Below, in pieces: positions 1-6,121 of a stretch of 17,145 nt of DNA. A program made the translations under genes and the position numbers. The notes beneath the pieces are model-generated. The model did not search any database. It was not told where the DNA came from and saw only the letters and a program-made list of their open reading frames with translations. This DNA is from an uncultured Bacteroidales bacterium (GTDB lineage: Bacteria > Bacteroidota > Bacteroidia > Bacteroidales > UBA932): contig CAJUEK010000048.1 of assembly GCA_910585445.1 (NCBI GenBank), forward strand, positions 1 to 17,145, written 5' to 3'. Positions within the stretch are counted from its first letter, which is position 1; each line of letters begins with the position of its first letter.

Positions 1-78
1 CTCCTCATCAATACATTTTATCTCTCCGGTAGCAATAAACTTCTCATAATAGGAACTCAATGAATTTGTAAATACCAT
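1..78 (-). CDS. Partial leftward ORF, possible type I restriction specificity (HsdS) half
   Basis: This is an open leftward frame that starts with ATG at 76-78 and runs off the left edge of the window, so only 26 N-terminal residues are visible. An in-frame stop at 82-84 makes this ATG the only possible start. The residues YYEKF followed by GEIKCIDEE resemble the stretch that leads into the target-recognition domain of many HsdS proteins, where YYEKF..G.VKCID.EIPFEIP is common; this is recalled family knowledge, not a search. HsdS sets the DNA target of a type I restriction-modification complex. The frame is divergent from a tyrosine recombinase, and an inverted-repeat arm overlaps its start codon, which is the usual layout of an invertible hsdS locus. 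It could be a silent cassette or an unrelated gene; too little is present to be sure. Confidence 0.4.
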   Translation of the reverse strand, partial: MVFTNSLSSYYEKFIATGEIKCIDEE

Positions 79-118
79 ACATTATTAATGATAGTGAATT
101 GTTTAACTAATAATGTAT
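77..118. repeat. 11-bp perfect inverted repeat upstream of the recombinase
   Basis: The arms ATACATTATTA (77-87) and TAATAATGTAT (108-118) are perfect reverse complements separated by 20 bp. They lie between the divergent partial hsdS-like frame and the recombinase. The left arm covers the start codon of the leftward frame, and the right arm ends just before the preferred recombinase start at 124. Such a repeat could be a recombinase core site, an operator for autoregulation, or chance in AT-rich DNA. The sequence alone does not decide. Confidence 0.5.
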
Positions 119-123
119 CAGAC

Positions 124-930
124 ATGAACATTGAAAATTTTGAAATGTATCTGCGTCAAGGAAATATGGCGGAGAATACGATTGCGGCTTACCTCTATGC
201 CGTAAGGGAATATTATTCCCGACATAAAGAACTGAACAAGCGTAATCTGCTTGTTTATAAAACCTATCTCATTGAGAAGTTCAAGCCTAAAACTGTAAAT
301 CTTCGTATTCAGGCAATGAACAAGTACCTTGATTGTATGGGAAAATCTCGTCTGAGATTAAGATCCGTCAAGGTACAACAACGTAGTTATTTGGAAAATG
401 TAATCAGCAATGCCGACTATGTTTTTCTAAAGAACAAACTTAAAAAAGAGGAAAATCGAGAGTGGTATTTCGTAGTTCGTTTCCTTGCTGCCACTGGAGC
501 AAGAGTTAGCGAACTAATACAAATGAAAGTGGAGCATGTGCAGATGGGCTATTTCGACATCTACACCAAAGGTGGCAAAATTCGTCGTATCTATATTCCT
601 AAGGCTTTACGCAAGGAAGCCATAGAATGGCTTGGCAATGTCAATCGTGCCACTGGTTATCTTTTCCTTAATCGTTTCGGTGAACGTATCACTACCAGAG
701 GTATTGCTCAACAGTTGAAAAATTATGCTGCAAAATATGGCTTGAATGAGAAAGTGGTTTACCCTCACTCGTTCCGTCACCGCTTTGCAAAGAATTTTCT
801 GGATAAGTTCAATGACATATCCTTGCTTGCTGATTTGATGGGGCATGAAAGTATAGAAACTACCCGTATCTATCTGCGTCGTAGCAGTGCCGAGCAACAA
901 GAGATTGTCGATAAAGTGATAACTTGGTAA
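124..930 (+). CDS. Tyrosine recombinase (phage-integrase family, hsdS-locus type)
   Basis: This is a site-specific tyrosine recombinase of 268 residues from the ATG at 124. An earlier in-frame ATG at 88 would add 12 residues that do not belong to the domain. The N-terminal SAM-like core-binding domain spans about residues 1-85 (AENTIAAYLYAV helix). The catalytic domain follows with all expected residues: R127 (TGARVSE), a lysine at 149 or 152 (TKGGK), H215 and R218 (HSFRH), H241 (LMGHES) and the nucleophile Y250. It is complete and should be able to cleave and rejoin DNA. Members that look very like this one sit beside invertible type I hsdS genes in Bacteroidales and Firmicutes and flip specificity halves; I recall this from the family rather than from a search. 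The divergent hsdS-like fragment and the inverted repeat at 77-118 fit that role. Its DNA is AT-rich like the rest of the left 2 kb. Confidence 0.9.
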   Translation: MNIENFEMYLRQGNMAENTIAAYLYAVREYYSRHKELNKRNLLVYKTYLIEKFKPKTVNLRIQAMNKYLDCMGKSRLRLRSVKVQQRSYLENVISNADYVFLKNKLKKEENREWYFVVRFLAATGARVSELIQMKVEHVQMGYFDIYTKGGKIRRIYIPKALRKEAIEWLGNVNRATGYLFLNRFGERITTRGIAQQLKNYAAKYGLNEKVVYPHSFRHRFAKNFLDKFNDISLLADLMGHESIETTRIYLRRSSAEQQEIVDKVITW

Positions 931-936
931 ATAAAA

Positions 937-970
937 CACTGCCCCATTGGTAAAAAATTATGGGGCAGTG
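937..970. terminator. Hairpin between convergent recombinase and TIR genes
   Basis: A perfect 10-bp stem, CACTGCCCCA (937-946) with TGGGGCAGTG (961-970), encloses a 14-nt loop. It lies 6 bp after the recombinase stop and 8 bp after the leftward TIR gene stop. The T-run TTTTATTT follows only on the leftward strand, so it should work best as the intrinsic terminator of the TIR/macro unit, with possible weaker use for the recombinase. Confidence 0.75.
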
Positions 971-978
971 TATAGTTA

Positions 979-1491
979 TTATCCAATGGCATTTCTTACC
1001 GAGTCATAATCCCAATACAATGTATTTCCAACCCATTTTTCCATCGGCGCATGAATGCCACGATTTCTGACCACTTCTGGACATTTGGTTCTATTCACCA
1101 ATGTTGATTTATACAGGACTATTATTTTTAGACCATCCCGAATCGCTTTCTCGCATTCGAAATCAATATAACTCCGAGTATCCACTGTATGTCCTCGACC
1201 ACAAGTCCCCCAATAACTATTGTAGCTATTACAATATTGGCATCCACCAGCCCTTAATTCTTTTGTGTGTTCACCAACGATAAGGATAAATGTTTTAGAA
1301 GCATCCAACCGCTCAGCCAATGACCTTTTAATCGAGCAATTTAGGCTTGTATCTCTTGCTTGCTTTAATTCATGAGCATCCGAAAATGAAAGTCCATACC
1401 GGGAACTGTCATTCCACCAGTGCAATGCGTCAACGGCATCTTTGTCATTATCCCAATCTCCGGCGATGTAAGTTCTTGTTCTATAATACAT
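979..1491 (-). CDS. TIR-like protein (ThsB-type, MTH538/DUF1863 family)
   Basis: This 170-residue protein is of the TIR-like family often mislabelled 'molecular chaperone Tir' and used as ThsB in Thoeris defence. The N-terminal beta strand (RTRTYIAG), the segment SKTFILIVGEHT at 65-76 and the FECEKAIRDGLKIIVLY block at 111-127 match the fold. E112 is the likely NAD-cleaving glutamate by position. Residues 84-101 carry C84-x2-C87-x9-C97-x3-H101, a possible metal site in an insertion that I recall in close homologues. It starts 2 nt after the stop of the macro-domain remnant, so both were probably made from one leftward mRNA. In type II Thoeris the TIR protein senses phage and makes a His-ADPR signal for a macro-domain effector; that role is inferred here. 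The gene looks intact and ends at the hairpin 937-970. Confidence 0.8.
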   Translation of the reverse strand: MYYRTRTYIAGDWDNDKDAVDALHWWNDSSRYGLSFSDAHELKQARDTSLNCSIKRSLAERLDASKTFILIVGEHTKELRAGGCQYCNSYNSYWGTCGRGHTVDTRSYIDFECEKAIRDGLKIIVLYKSTLVNRTKCPEVVRNRGIHAPMEKWVGNTLYWDYDSVRNAIG

Positions 1492-1493
1492 GG

Positions 1494-1949
1494 CTAAAAT
1501 ATTTTTTTAATATCGTACAAATTAATTTTATCTATAGATTCCCGTGTTAATACAATCGTTATCGGTTGATATATTTGAGCATTTGATGTTTTAAGTGTGC
1601 AAAGAATACAACGAAGCAAATGAAATTCATTCTTGTCTGTAATGCGCGTTATACCTCCTCCAAGTAAAGGTATTGTAACTGGCCTATGTGCATAAACTCT
1701 ACTTATTTCATTCCACATTGCCCGAAGACAAGTTTCATAATCGTTATGAGACAGTTTGGCTTGATTATTCTCAAAATGAGAAAATGCTAACAATAAATAA
1801 TCTTGATATGTGATGATTCGGCCAAGTGGGTGATAGGTTCGACCTGCTTTTGTTTTCCTCTTCATACCCGGTATATCTTCTGCCTCATCAATCTTTTTAT
1901 TCAAATCATCAATATACGAACCGGCCGTAAAGACTTTTTTAGAGATAAT
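1494..1949 (-). pseudogene. 5'-truncated macro-domain protein (ThsA-like effector remnant)
   Basis: The frame is open from 1949 down to 1494, directly after an in-frame TAG at 1950-1952. It contains the C-terminal half of a macro domain: YHPLGRIITYQDYLLLAFSHF, the loop RPVTIPLLGGGITRI and a final strand plus helix ending IDKINLYDIKKIF. This matches the DUF6430-type macro domain that follows two membrane helices in type II Thoeris ThsA effectors (family knowledge). The membrane helices and the first macro strands, including the N..FD ligand-binding part, are missing, and I see no convincing copy in any upstream frame. Possible restarts are TTG at 1902-1904 and ATG at 1863-1865, giving 136 or 123 residues. 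It probably no longer works as an effector, although a soluble ligand-binding fragment cannot be excluded. The break lies near the shift to core-genome composition. Confidence 0.6.
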
Positions 1950-2029
1950 CTATAAAACACATATTTCATTAGATTTCAAACACTTTGCATAATTCCTCCG
2001 AAATCCATCCGTATGTGGGCGAGTTGTTG

Positions 2030-2037
2030 TATCTTTG
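2030..2037 (+). promoter_or_regulatory. Bacteroidota -7 box TATCTTTG before the glycosylase gene
   Basis: TATCTTTG matches the Bacteroidota -7 consensus TAnnTTTG and ends 5 bp before the ATG at 2043. Transcription would begin at or next to the start codon, so the mRNA would be almost leaderless. No clear TTTG -33 box is seen at the usual spacing. Confidence 0.5.
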
Positions 2038-2042
2038 TTAGC

Positions 2043-2930
2043 ATGGAAACAACAGACATACAGACAGAGAAGCATCCCCTCGAGCCGTTTTTGCCGGAGG
2101 GGGCCAGGATACTTATGCTCGGCAGCTTTCCGCCGAAACGGGAGAGATGGTCGATGGACTTCTTCTATCCTAATTTCATAAACGACATGTGGCGCATCAC
2201 AGGCCACATTTTCTTCGGTGACAAAGAACATTTCATCGCAGAAAGCACAATCGGCCAACAAGACGGCACATCATCTTCGGGTGCAGAATGCAATGTACAA
2301 TATACTGAGCCAGGCAATCATATAACAGAACAGCACGGCAAATTGCCAAAAGAGCAAAACAGCATACAGCAGGCTGACACGACTGACGGAAAGTGCAGAA
2401 AGACATCAAAGAAAATCAAGCCTAACAAATTCAACAAGGAAAAGATAGTCAGCTTCTGCACAGCCAAAGGCATAGCTCTCTATGACACTGCATGCGAAGT
2501 CCGGAGGCTCAAAGACAACGCCTCCGACAAATTCCTTGAAGTCGTACAGGCCACGGACCTGACAAGCCTGCTGGCCGCAATACCGGAATGCCATGCGATA
2601 GTGACAACAGGCCAGAAAGCCACAGACGTTATAGTTGAGACATTCGGCTGCACGGAACCTCCTGTGGGAGGAATGACGGAATTTACCATACCGTCACCTG
2701 ACGAAATGGATGATGCAAAGAACAAGACATCGGGGAAAAGACCCGTAATGACATGCAATGGCCTGACCAACCAGGACCTAAGCCAATACCACACGGCGGG
2801 ACAAAATACAAGGCAAAGGACAATCAGATTCTGGAGAATGCCCTCCTCATCCCGCGCCTATCCCCTGGCCCTTGAAAAGAAAGCCGAATATTATAGGACA
2901 ATGTACATGCACGAAGGCCTGCTTAAATGA
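2043..2930 (+). CDS. Uracil-DNA glycosylase superfamily protein with two polar insertions
   Basis: This 295-residue protein resembles Bacteroidota proteins of the UDG/hypoxanthine-DNA glycosylase superfamily, which excise deaminated bases in DNA repair. The visible signatures are GSFPP (27-31) for the first active-site motif, FYPNFINDMWRI (41-52) with the N..W pattern, IVTTGQKATD (186-195), and the C-terminal motif MPSSSRAYPLALEKK (266-280). Homologues I remember are near 190 residues. The extra length comes from two stretches rich in T, S, Q, N, D and K at about residues 66-128 and 217-258, between conserved strands. I chose the ATG at 2043 because conserved sequence follows soon after; an in-frame ATG at 2013 lies upstream of the -7 box. 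The exact substrate (uracil, hypoxanthine or other) cannot be read. It stands alone, first of the core-genome genes after the island. Confidence 0.75.
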   Translation: METTDIQTEKHPLEPFLPEGARILMLGSFPPKRERWSMDFFYPNFINDMWRITGHIFFGDKEHFIAESTIGQQDGTSSSGAECNVQYTEPGNHITEQHGKLPKEQNSIQQADTTDGKCRKTSKKIKPNKFNKEKIVSFCTAKGIALYDTACEVRRLKDNASDKFLEVVQATDLTSLLAAIPECHAIVTTGQKATDVIVETFGCTEPPVGGMTEFTIPSPDEMDDAKNKTSGKRPVMTCNGLTNQDLSQYHTAGQNTRQRTIRFWRMPSSSRAYPLALEKKAEYYRTMYMHEGLLK

Positions 2931-2943
2931 ACTCAGCGCCACA

Positions 2944-2975
2944 ATTCGTCAGTGTCATAATTCATCAGTGTCATA
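2944..2975. repeat. Two-copy 16-bp tandem repeat
   Basis: Copies at 2944-2959 (ATTCGTCAGTGTCATA) and 2960-2975 (ATTCATCAGTGTCATA) differ at one base, and ATT follows as the start of a third copy. They fill most of the 69-bp gap before the DPP11 start. They may be a slippage product or a paired regulatory site; nothing else in the gap suggests a function. Confidence 0.7.
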
Positions 2976-2999
2976 ATTAACAGGAAAAACAATTACAAA

Positions 3000-5123
3000 A
3001 TGAAACGGATAATAACGACCATCGCACTTGCAATCGCTGCATCATCCGCCCTCCATGCCGACGAGGGCATGTGGCTACCGTCACTTATTTCACAACGCAT
3101 CCAAGACATGCAGGACAAAGGCTTCAGGCTCAATGCGGAAGACATTTACAGCATCAACCAGGCCTCCCTCAAAGACGCCGTAGTACTGTTCGGACGCGGA
3201 TGTACCGGCGAGCTTATTTCTCCCGAAGGCCTGCTTCTGACAAACCATCACTGCGGATACGGACAGATACAGCAGCACAGCAGCGTGGAACATGACTACC
3301 TCAAAGACGGATTCTGGGCAATGAACCGGGACGAGGAACTGCCGAACAAAGGACTTACGGTAAGTTTTCTCGAAAGGATGGAAGACGTCACACCAATAAT
3401 CCTCAACGGATATTCGGAATGCATGAGTGAGGCTCAGAGGGCAGAACTCGTAAAGTCCAACTCAAAAAAGCTCATAGAAGACGCCACCGCAGAAGGCCAA
3501 GGACTCAGGGCAACAGTCGAATCCCTCTACTACGGCAACCAGTATTTCCTTTTCATATACAGGGAATACAGCGACATACGCCTTGTAGGGGCACCGCCGT
3601 CGGCTGTCGGAAAATTCGGAGGAGACACGGACAACTGGATGTGGCCAAGACACACAGGAGACTTCTCGATGTTCCGCATCTATGCAGGCAAAGACAACAT
3701 GCCTGCCCCATACTCCAAGGACAACATCCCGTATAAACCGAAAAAATATTTCACTATCTCACTCAAAGGAGTCGAAGAGGGCGATTTCACATTCATCTAC
3801 GGCTTTCCAGGACGCACGCAGGAATACCTTCATTCCTCAGGAGTAAGATATATAGGAGAAATATCGGACCCGCACAAGATACGCCTGCGCACAATCAGGC
3901 TCGGCATACAGAAAAAATACATGCAGCAGAGCCAGGACATAAGGATACGCTATTCATCCAAGAATGCTTCCGTCGCCAATGCATGGAAAAAATGGCAGGG
4001 AGAAGCCAAAGGCCTGCGCAAAATGAACACCGTCAACACCAAGCGAAGATTTGAAGAAAACTTCTCCCGCTGGGCATGCGGAAGCAGATACGAAGGACTT
4101 GTCGGCAGGATAGACTCCCTGTACAGGGAACTCGAGCCATACAGTTATGCCACAGACTACTATGCAGAAACAGCACGCACAATCGAACTCGCCAATTTCG
4201 CGGCCAAAATAGGAAGAATGTACTCATCTGGCAAATTCTCCAAGAGCAGTCTTGAGGAAATGTCAGCTGATTTCTACAGGGACTACTATATTCCTATTGA
4301 CATGGAATGTTTTGCGTCAATGATGGATGAGTACCTCAGGAATGTTCCGGAGCAGTTCCATCCGGACTACCTGAAGAATTCGATTTCTGTCTATGGCAAC
4401 GTTTCAGTATGGGCCGATTCCCTTTTTTCAAATTCAATTTTCACAAGACGCGGCATTGTGGAGACTCTCGAAGAAGACGGAGCAGAGCAAGTATTCTCAG
4501 ATCCGGCCTATATATTTGCAGACAGCTTCTCCCAATGGTATGCGGACGAAATCTGGCCGCGCATGGCCGATACTGAAAGAGAACTCCAGCTTGCATACAG
4601 GGACTATATGAGAGGTATGATGGAATACGAAGAGTCCGTAAGCGGAAAACAGGGGCTTGAAAAATTCTATCCTGACGCAAACCTTACACTGCGCGTCGCA
4701 TACGGCAATATAAGCGGCTACTCCCCTGCTGACGGAGTCATCTATGAGCCGTCATCATCACTCAAGGGAATAATGGAAAAAGACAATCCGGAAATTTTCG
4801 ACTATAACATACCGCAAAGACTGAGGGACATCTACGCCTTCAAGGACTACGGCAAGTGGGCCGGAAAGGACGGTGAGATTCCGGTATGCTTCATTGCGAC
4901 CAACCACACCACGGGAGGAAACTCAGGAAGTCCCGTAATCAATTCGGACGGCAATCTGATAGGAATAAATTTTGACAGGGTCTGGGAAGGGACAATGAGC
5001 GACATCGCTTTCGACCCGGATTTCTGCAGAAATATCGCGCTTGACATACGCTACGTGCTCTTCACCATTGACAAGGTGGCCGGAGCCGGGCATCTTCTTG
5101 ACGAGATGAGTTTTGCGGAATAA
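3000..5123 (+). CDS. dpp11: S46 dipeptidyl-peptidase, Asp/Glu-specific (DPP11)
   Basis: This 707-residue secreted serine exopeptidase removes dipeptides from oligopeptide N-termini in the periplasm, feeding amino-acid catabolism. A signal peptide is plain (MKRIITT, then hydrophobic to SSALHA, cleavage near residue 20). The chymotrypsin-like triad is visible: H84 in TNHHCGYG, D221 in RHTGDFSMFRIY and S642 in GNSGSPV. Residue R660 in INFDRVWEG sits 18 residues after the serine, the place where DPP11 has Arg and DPP7 has Gly (DPP11 S655/R673 in Porphyromonas gingivalis, from memory). This predicts a preference for Asp or Glu at P1. Length fits the family (about 700-720). The protein ends ALDIRYVLFTIDK then AGAGHLLDEMSFAE, as in intact members. 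No -7 box is evident; a two-copy tandem repeat precedes it. The product may work with the glycine cleavage operon in amino-acid use, but no direct link is visible. Confidence 0.95.
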   Translation: MKRIITTIALAIAASSALHADEGMWLPSLISQRIQDMQDKGFRLNAEDIYSINQASLKDAVVLFGRGCTGELISPEGLLLTNHHCGYGQIQQHSSVEHDYLKDGFWAMNRDEELPNKGLTVSFLERMEDVTPIILNGYSECMSEAQRAELVKSNSKKLIEDATAEGQGLRATVESLYYGNQYFLFIYREYSDIRLVGAPPSAVGKFGGDTDNWMWPRHTGDFSMFRIYAGKDNMPAPYSKDNIPYKPKKYFTISLKGVEEGDFTFIYGFPGRTQEYLHSSGVRYIGEISDPHKIRLRTIRLGIQKKYMQQSQDIRIRYSSKNASVANAWKKWQGEAKGLRKMNTVNTKRRFEENFSRWACGSRYEGLVGRIDSLYRELEPYSYATDYYAETARTIELANFAAKIGRMYSSGKFSKSSLEEMSADFYRDYYIPIDMECFASMMDEYLRNVPEQFHPDYLKNSISVYGNVSVWADSLFSNSIFTRRGIVETLEEDGAEQVFSDPAYIFADSFSQWYADEIWPRMADTERELQLAYRDYMRGMMEYEESVSGKQGLEKFYPDANLTLRVAYGNISGYSPADGVIYEPSSSLKGIMEKDNPEIFDYNIPQRLRDIYAFKDYGKWAGKDGEIPVCFIATNHTTGGNSGSPVINSDGNLIGINFDRVWEGTMSDIAFDPDFCRNIALDIRYVLFTIDKVAGAGHLLDEMSFAE

Positions 5124-5151
5124 TTCAAATGCTTATTAAGAAATTAATTCA

Positions 5152-5159
5152 TACATTTG
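5152..5159 (+). promoter_or_regulatory. -7 box TACATTTG before the NYN gene
   Basis: TACATTTG fits TAnnTTTG and ends 21 bp before the ATG at 5181. This gives the NYN gene its own promoter in the short gap after DPP11. The TTG at 5157 inside the box is therefore an unlikely start codon. The -33 element is not clear. Confidence 0.5.
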
Positions 5160-5180
5160 CAAAAACACAAGCTTGCACTG

Positions 5181-5801
5181 ATGGCAAATTTTGAAAACAA
5201 ATCCATAGGCGTATTCATTGACGGAGGTTACTTTGCCAAAGTCAATGAAGCACTTGAGCGTCAGATGAAGATGAGTGTCAACATCAAGGCCCTTTTCCGC
5301 TTCATTCCGGAACTGATAGGACAAATGGATGACATGGACAGCAAAAAGCTGTTCATCACGGAAAGCCATTACTACAGGGGACGGTACAGGGTAAACGACG
5401 CACAGAACAAGCATCTGCTGTTCTCGGAAAGGCTTTTCGAAGACTCATTGATTGAAAACGACATCATAATACATTACAAGCATCTGCGTGAGGTGAACGG
5501 CAGCCACGGACCGACTGTAATAGAGAAAGGAATCGACACGTGGTTCGCACTCGACACATACGAAATGACGCTATACAGGGACTTTGACTATGTGGTTCTG
5601 ATAAGCGGTGACGCAGACCATGAGATGCTCGCCAAGAAACTCAAGGCTCTCAAGACTCATGTCATCCTTCTCACTTGGGACCCGGCCGACACAGGCTCCA
5701 CATCACGTCTGCTGAGCGAAGAGGCATGCACCCACATTGAGCTGAAAAAACTTACTGACAAAGACCCGTCGCTTATAAAAAGGCTGTGCAACCAGCTTTA
5801 A
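5181..5801 (+). CDS. NYN-domain protein, putative ribonuclease (LabA/DUF88-like)
   Basis: This 206-residue cytosolic protein has the PIN-like NYN fold. Acidic residues expected to hold the metal ion are visible: D14 in GVFIDGGYF, E115 and D119 in EKGIDTWFALD, and D144/D146 in LISGDADHEML. The strand THVILLTWD and the serine-rich loop after it close the domain. NYN proteins are usually metal-dependent RNases or RNA-binding regulators; the target here is unknown. The start at 5181 follows the -7 box and gives the usual N-terminus just before the first strand. It lies 57 bp after DPP11 and is followed by a long imperfect hairpin (5821-5891). No toxin-antitoxin partner is adjacent. Confidence 0.85.
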   Translation: MANFENKSIGVFIDGGYFAKVNEALERQMKMSVNIKALFRFIPELIGQMDDMDSKKLFITESHYYRGRYRVNDAQNKHLLFSERLFEDSLIENDIIIHYKHLREVNGSHGPTVIEKGIDTWFALDTYEMTLYRDFDYVVLISGDADHEMLAKKLKALKTHVILLTWDPADTGSTSRLLSEEACTHIELKKLTDKDPSLIKRLCNQL

Positions 5802-5820
5802 GGCGACCTGAAACCAAAAT

Positions 5821-5891
5821 AGGCACTGTACTTCATCATGACACACTGGCGTTTCGAGGGCCCTTGCGGCATAAGATGAATGACAGTGCCT
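5821..5891 (+). terminator. Long imperfect stem-loop after the NYN gene
   Basis: AGGCACTGT (5821-5829) pairs with ACAGTGCCT (5883-5891). After a 2x2 internal loop, TTCATC (5832-5837) pairs with GATGAA (5875-5880). The 37-nt loop contains the palindrome AGGGCCCT. No T-run follows directly, so it may act as an RNA 3'-end stabiliser or a structured RNA rather than a classical intrinsic terminator. Confidence 0.45.
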
Positions 5892-5955
5892 TATTGTTCC
5901 TGACATAATTTTTTATAAAACACATATTGGGCTATACTTTGGCACAAGCTGACCT

Positions 5956-5963
5956 TATTTTTG
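5956..5963 (+). promoter_or_regulatory. Possible -7 box TATTTTTG for the microprotein-SDR unit
   Basis: TATTTTTG fits TAnnTTTG. A TTTG lies upstream at 5938-5941, but the 14-bp gap is shorter than the usual 19-21 bp. The start of transcription would fall near 5970, leaving a short leader that holds the Shine-Dalgarno sequence at 5981-5988. Confidence 0.35.
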
Positions 5964-5980
5964 CCACATGAAACTTTAAA

Positions 5981-5988
5981 AAGGAGGT
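5981..5988 (+). promoter_or_regulatory. Strong Shine-Dalgarno sequence AAGGAGGT
   Basis: AAGGAGGT is a near-perfect anti-16S match, with 4 nt between it and the ATG at 5993. It is unusual here because most other starts in the window lack any clear site. It is the main support for the 42-codon ORF that follows. Confidence 0.7.
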
Positions 5989-5992
5989 AAAC

Positions 5993-6121
5993 ATGTGGTT
6001 GGCAGTAATAATAGGAGTCAGTCTTTTGGTTGAAGTGCTGAGTTATATCACAGGCGGAGAGCCTGCAATGGACAGCAATGCCCAAACAACGTTCAACACA
6101 ACAGAAACATCTTTGAAATGA
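5993..6121 (+). CDS. Small membrane protein (42 residues), translationally coupled to SDR
   Basis: This ORF is too short for routine calling. It opens MWLAVIIGVSLLVEVLSYIT, a single hydrophobic helix of about 20 residues, and continues with a polar, threonine- and asparagine-rich tail ending TETSLK. A strong AAGGAGGT site precedes it. Its stop overlaps the SDR start as ATGA (6118-6121), so the two genes should be translated together. I do not recognise the family. The topology suggests a one-pass membrane microprotein with a soluble C-terminus, perhaps a partner or tether for the SDR enzyme; this is inference from the overlap alone. It could also be only a leader peptide that delivers ribosomes to the SDR start. 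Confidence 0.6.
   Translation: MWLAVIIGVSLLVEVLSYITGGEPAMDSNAQTTFNTTETSLK

Noticed and set aside
88..123. Earlier ATG for the recombinase at 88
   Set aside because: It would add 12 residues unlike the SAM-like domain start and would place the start inside the inverted-repeat spacer. The ATG at 124 fits the domain boundary better, though this is not proven.
1950..2261. Leftward 103-codon ORF upstream of the macro remnant, in the same frame
   Set aside because: I tested whether it is the missing N-terminal half of the macro protein separated by one stop. It mostly runs antisense to the glycosylase gene and shows neither membrane helices nor macro-domain strands.
5968..5979. Three-codon mini-ORF (ATG AAA CTT TAA) before the Shine-Dalgarno site
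   Set aside because: It has no ribosome-binding site and may lie at the transcription start; such short ORFs occur by chance.
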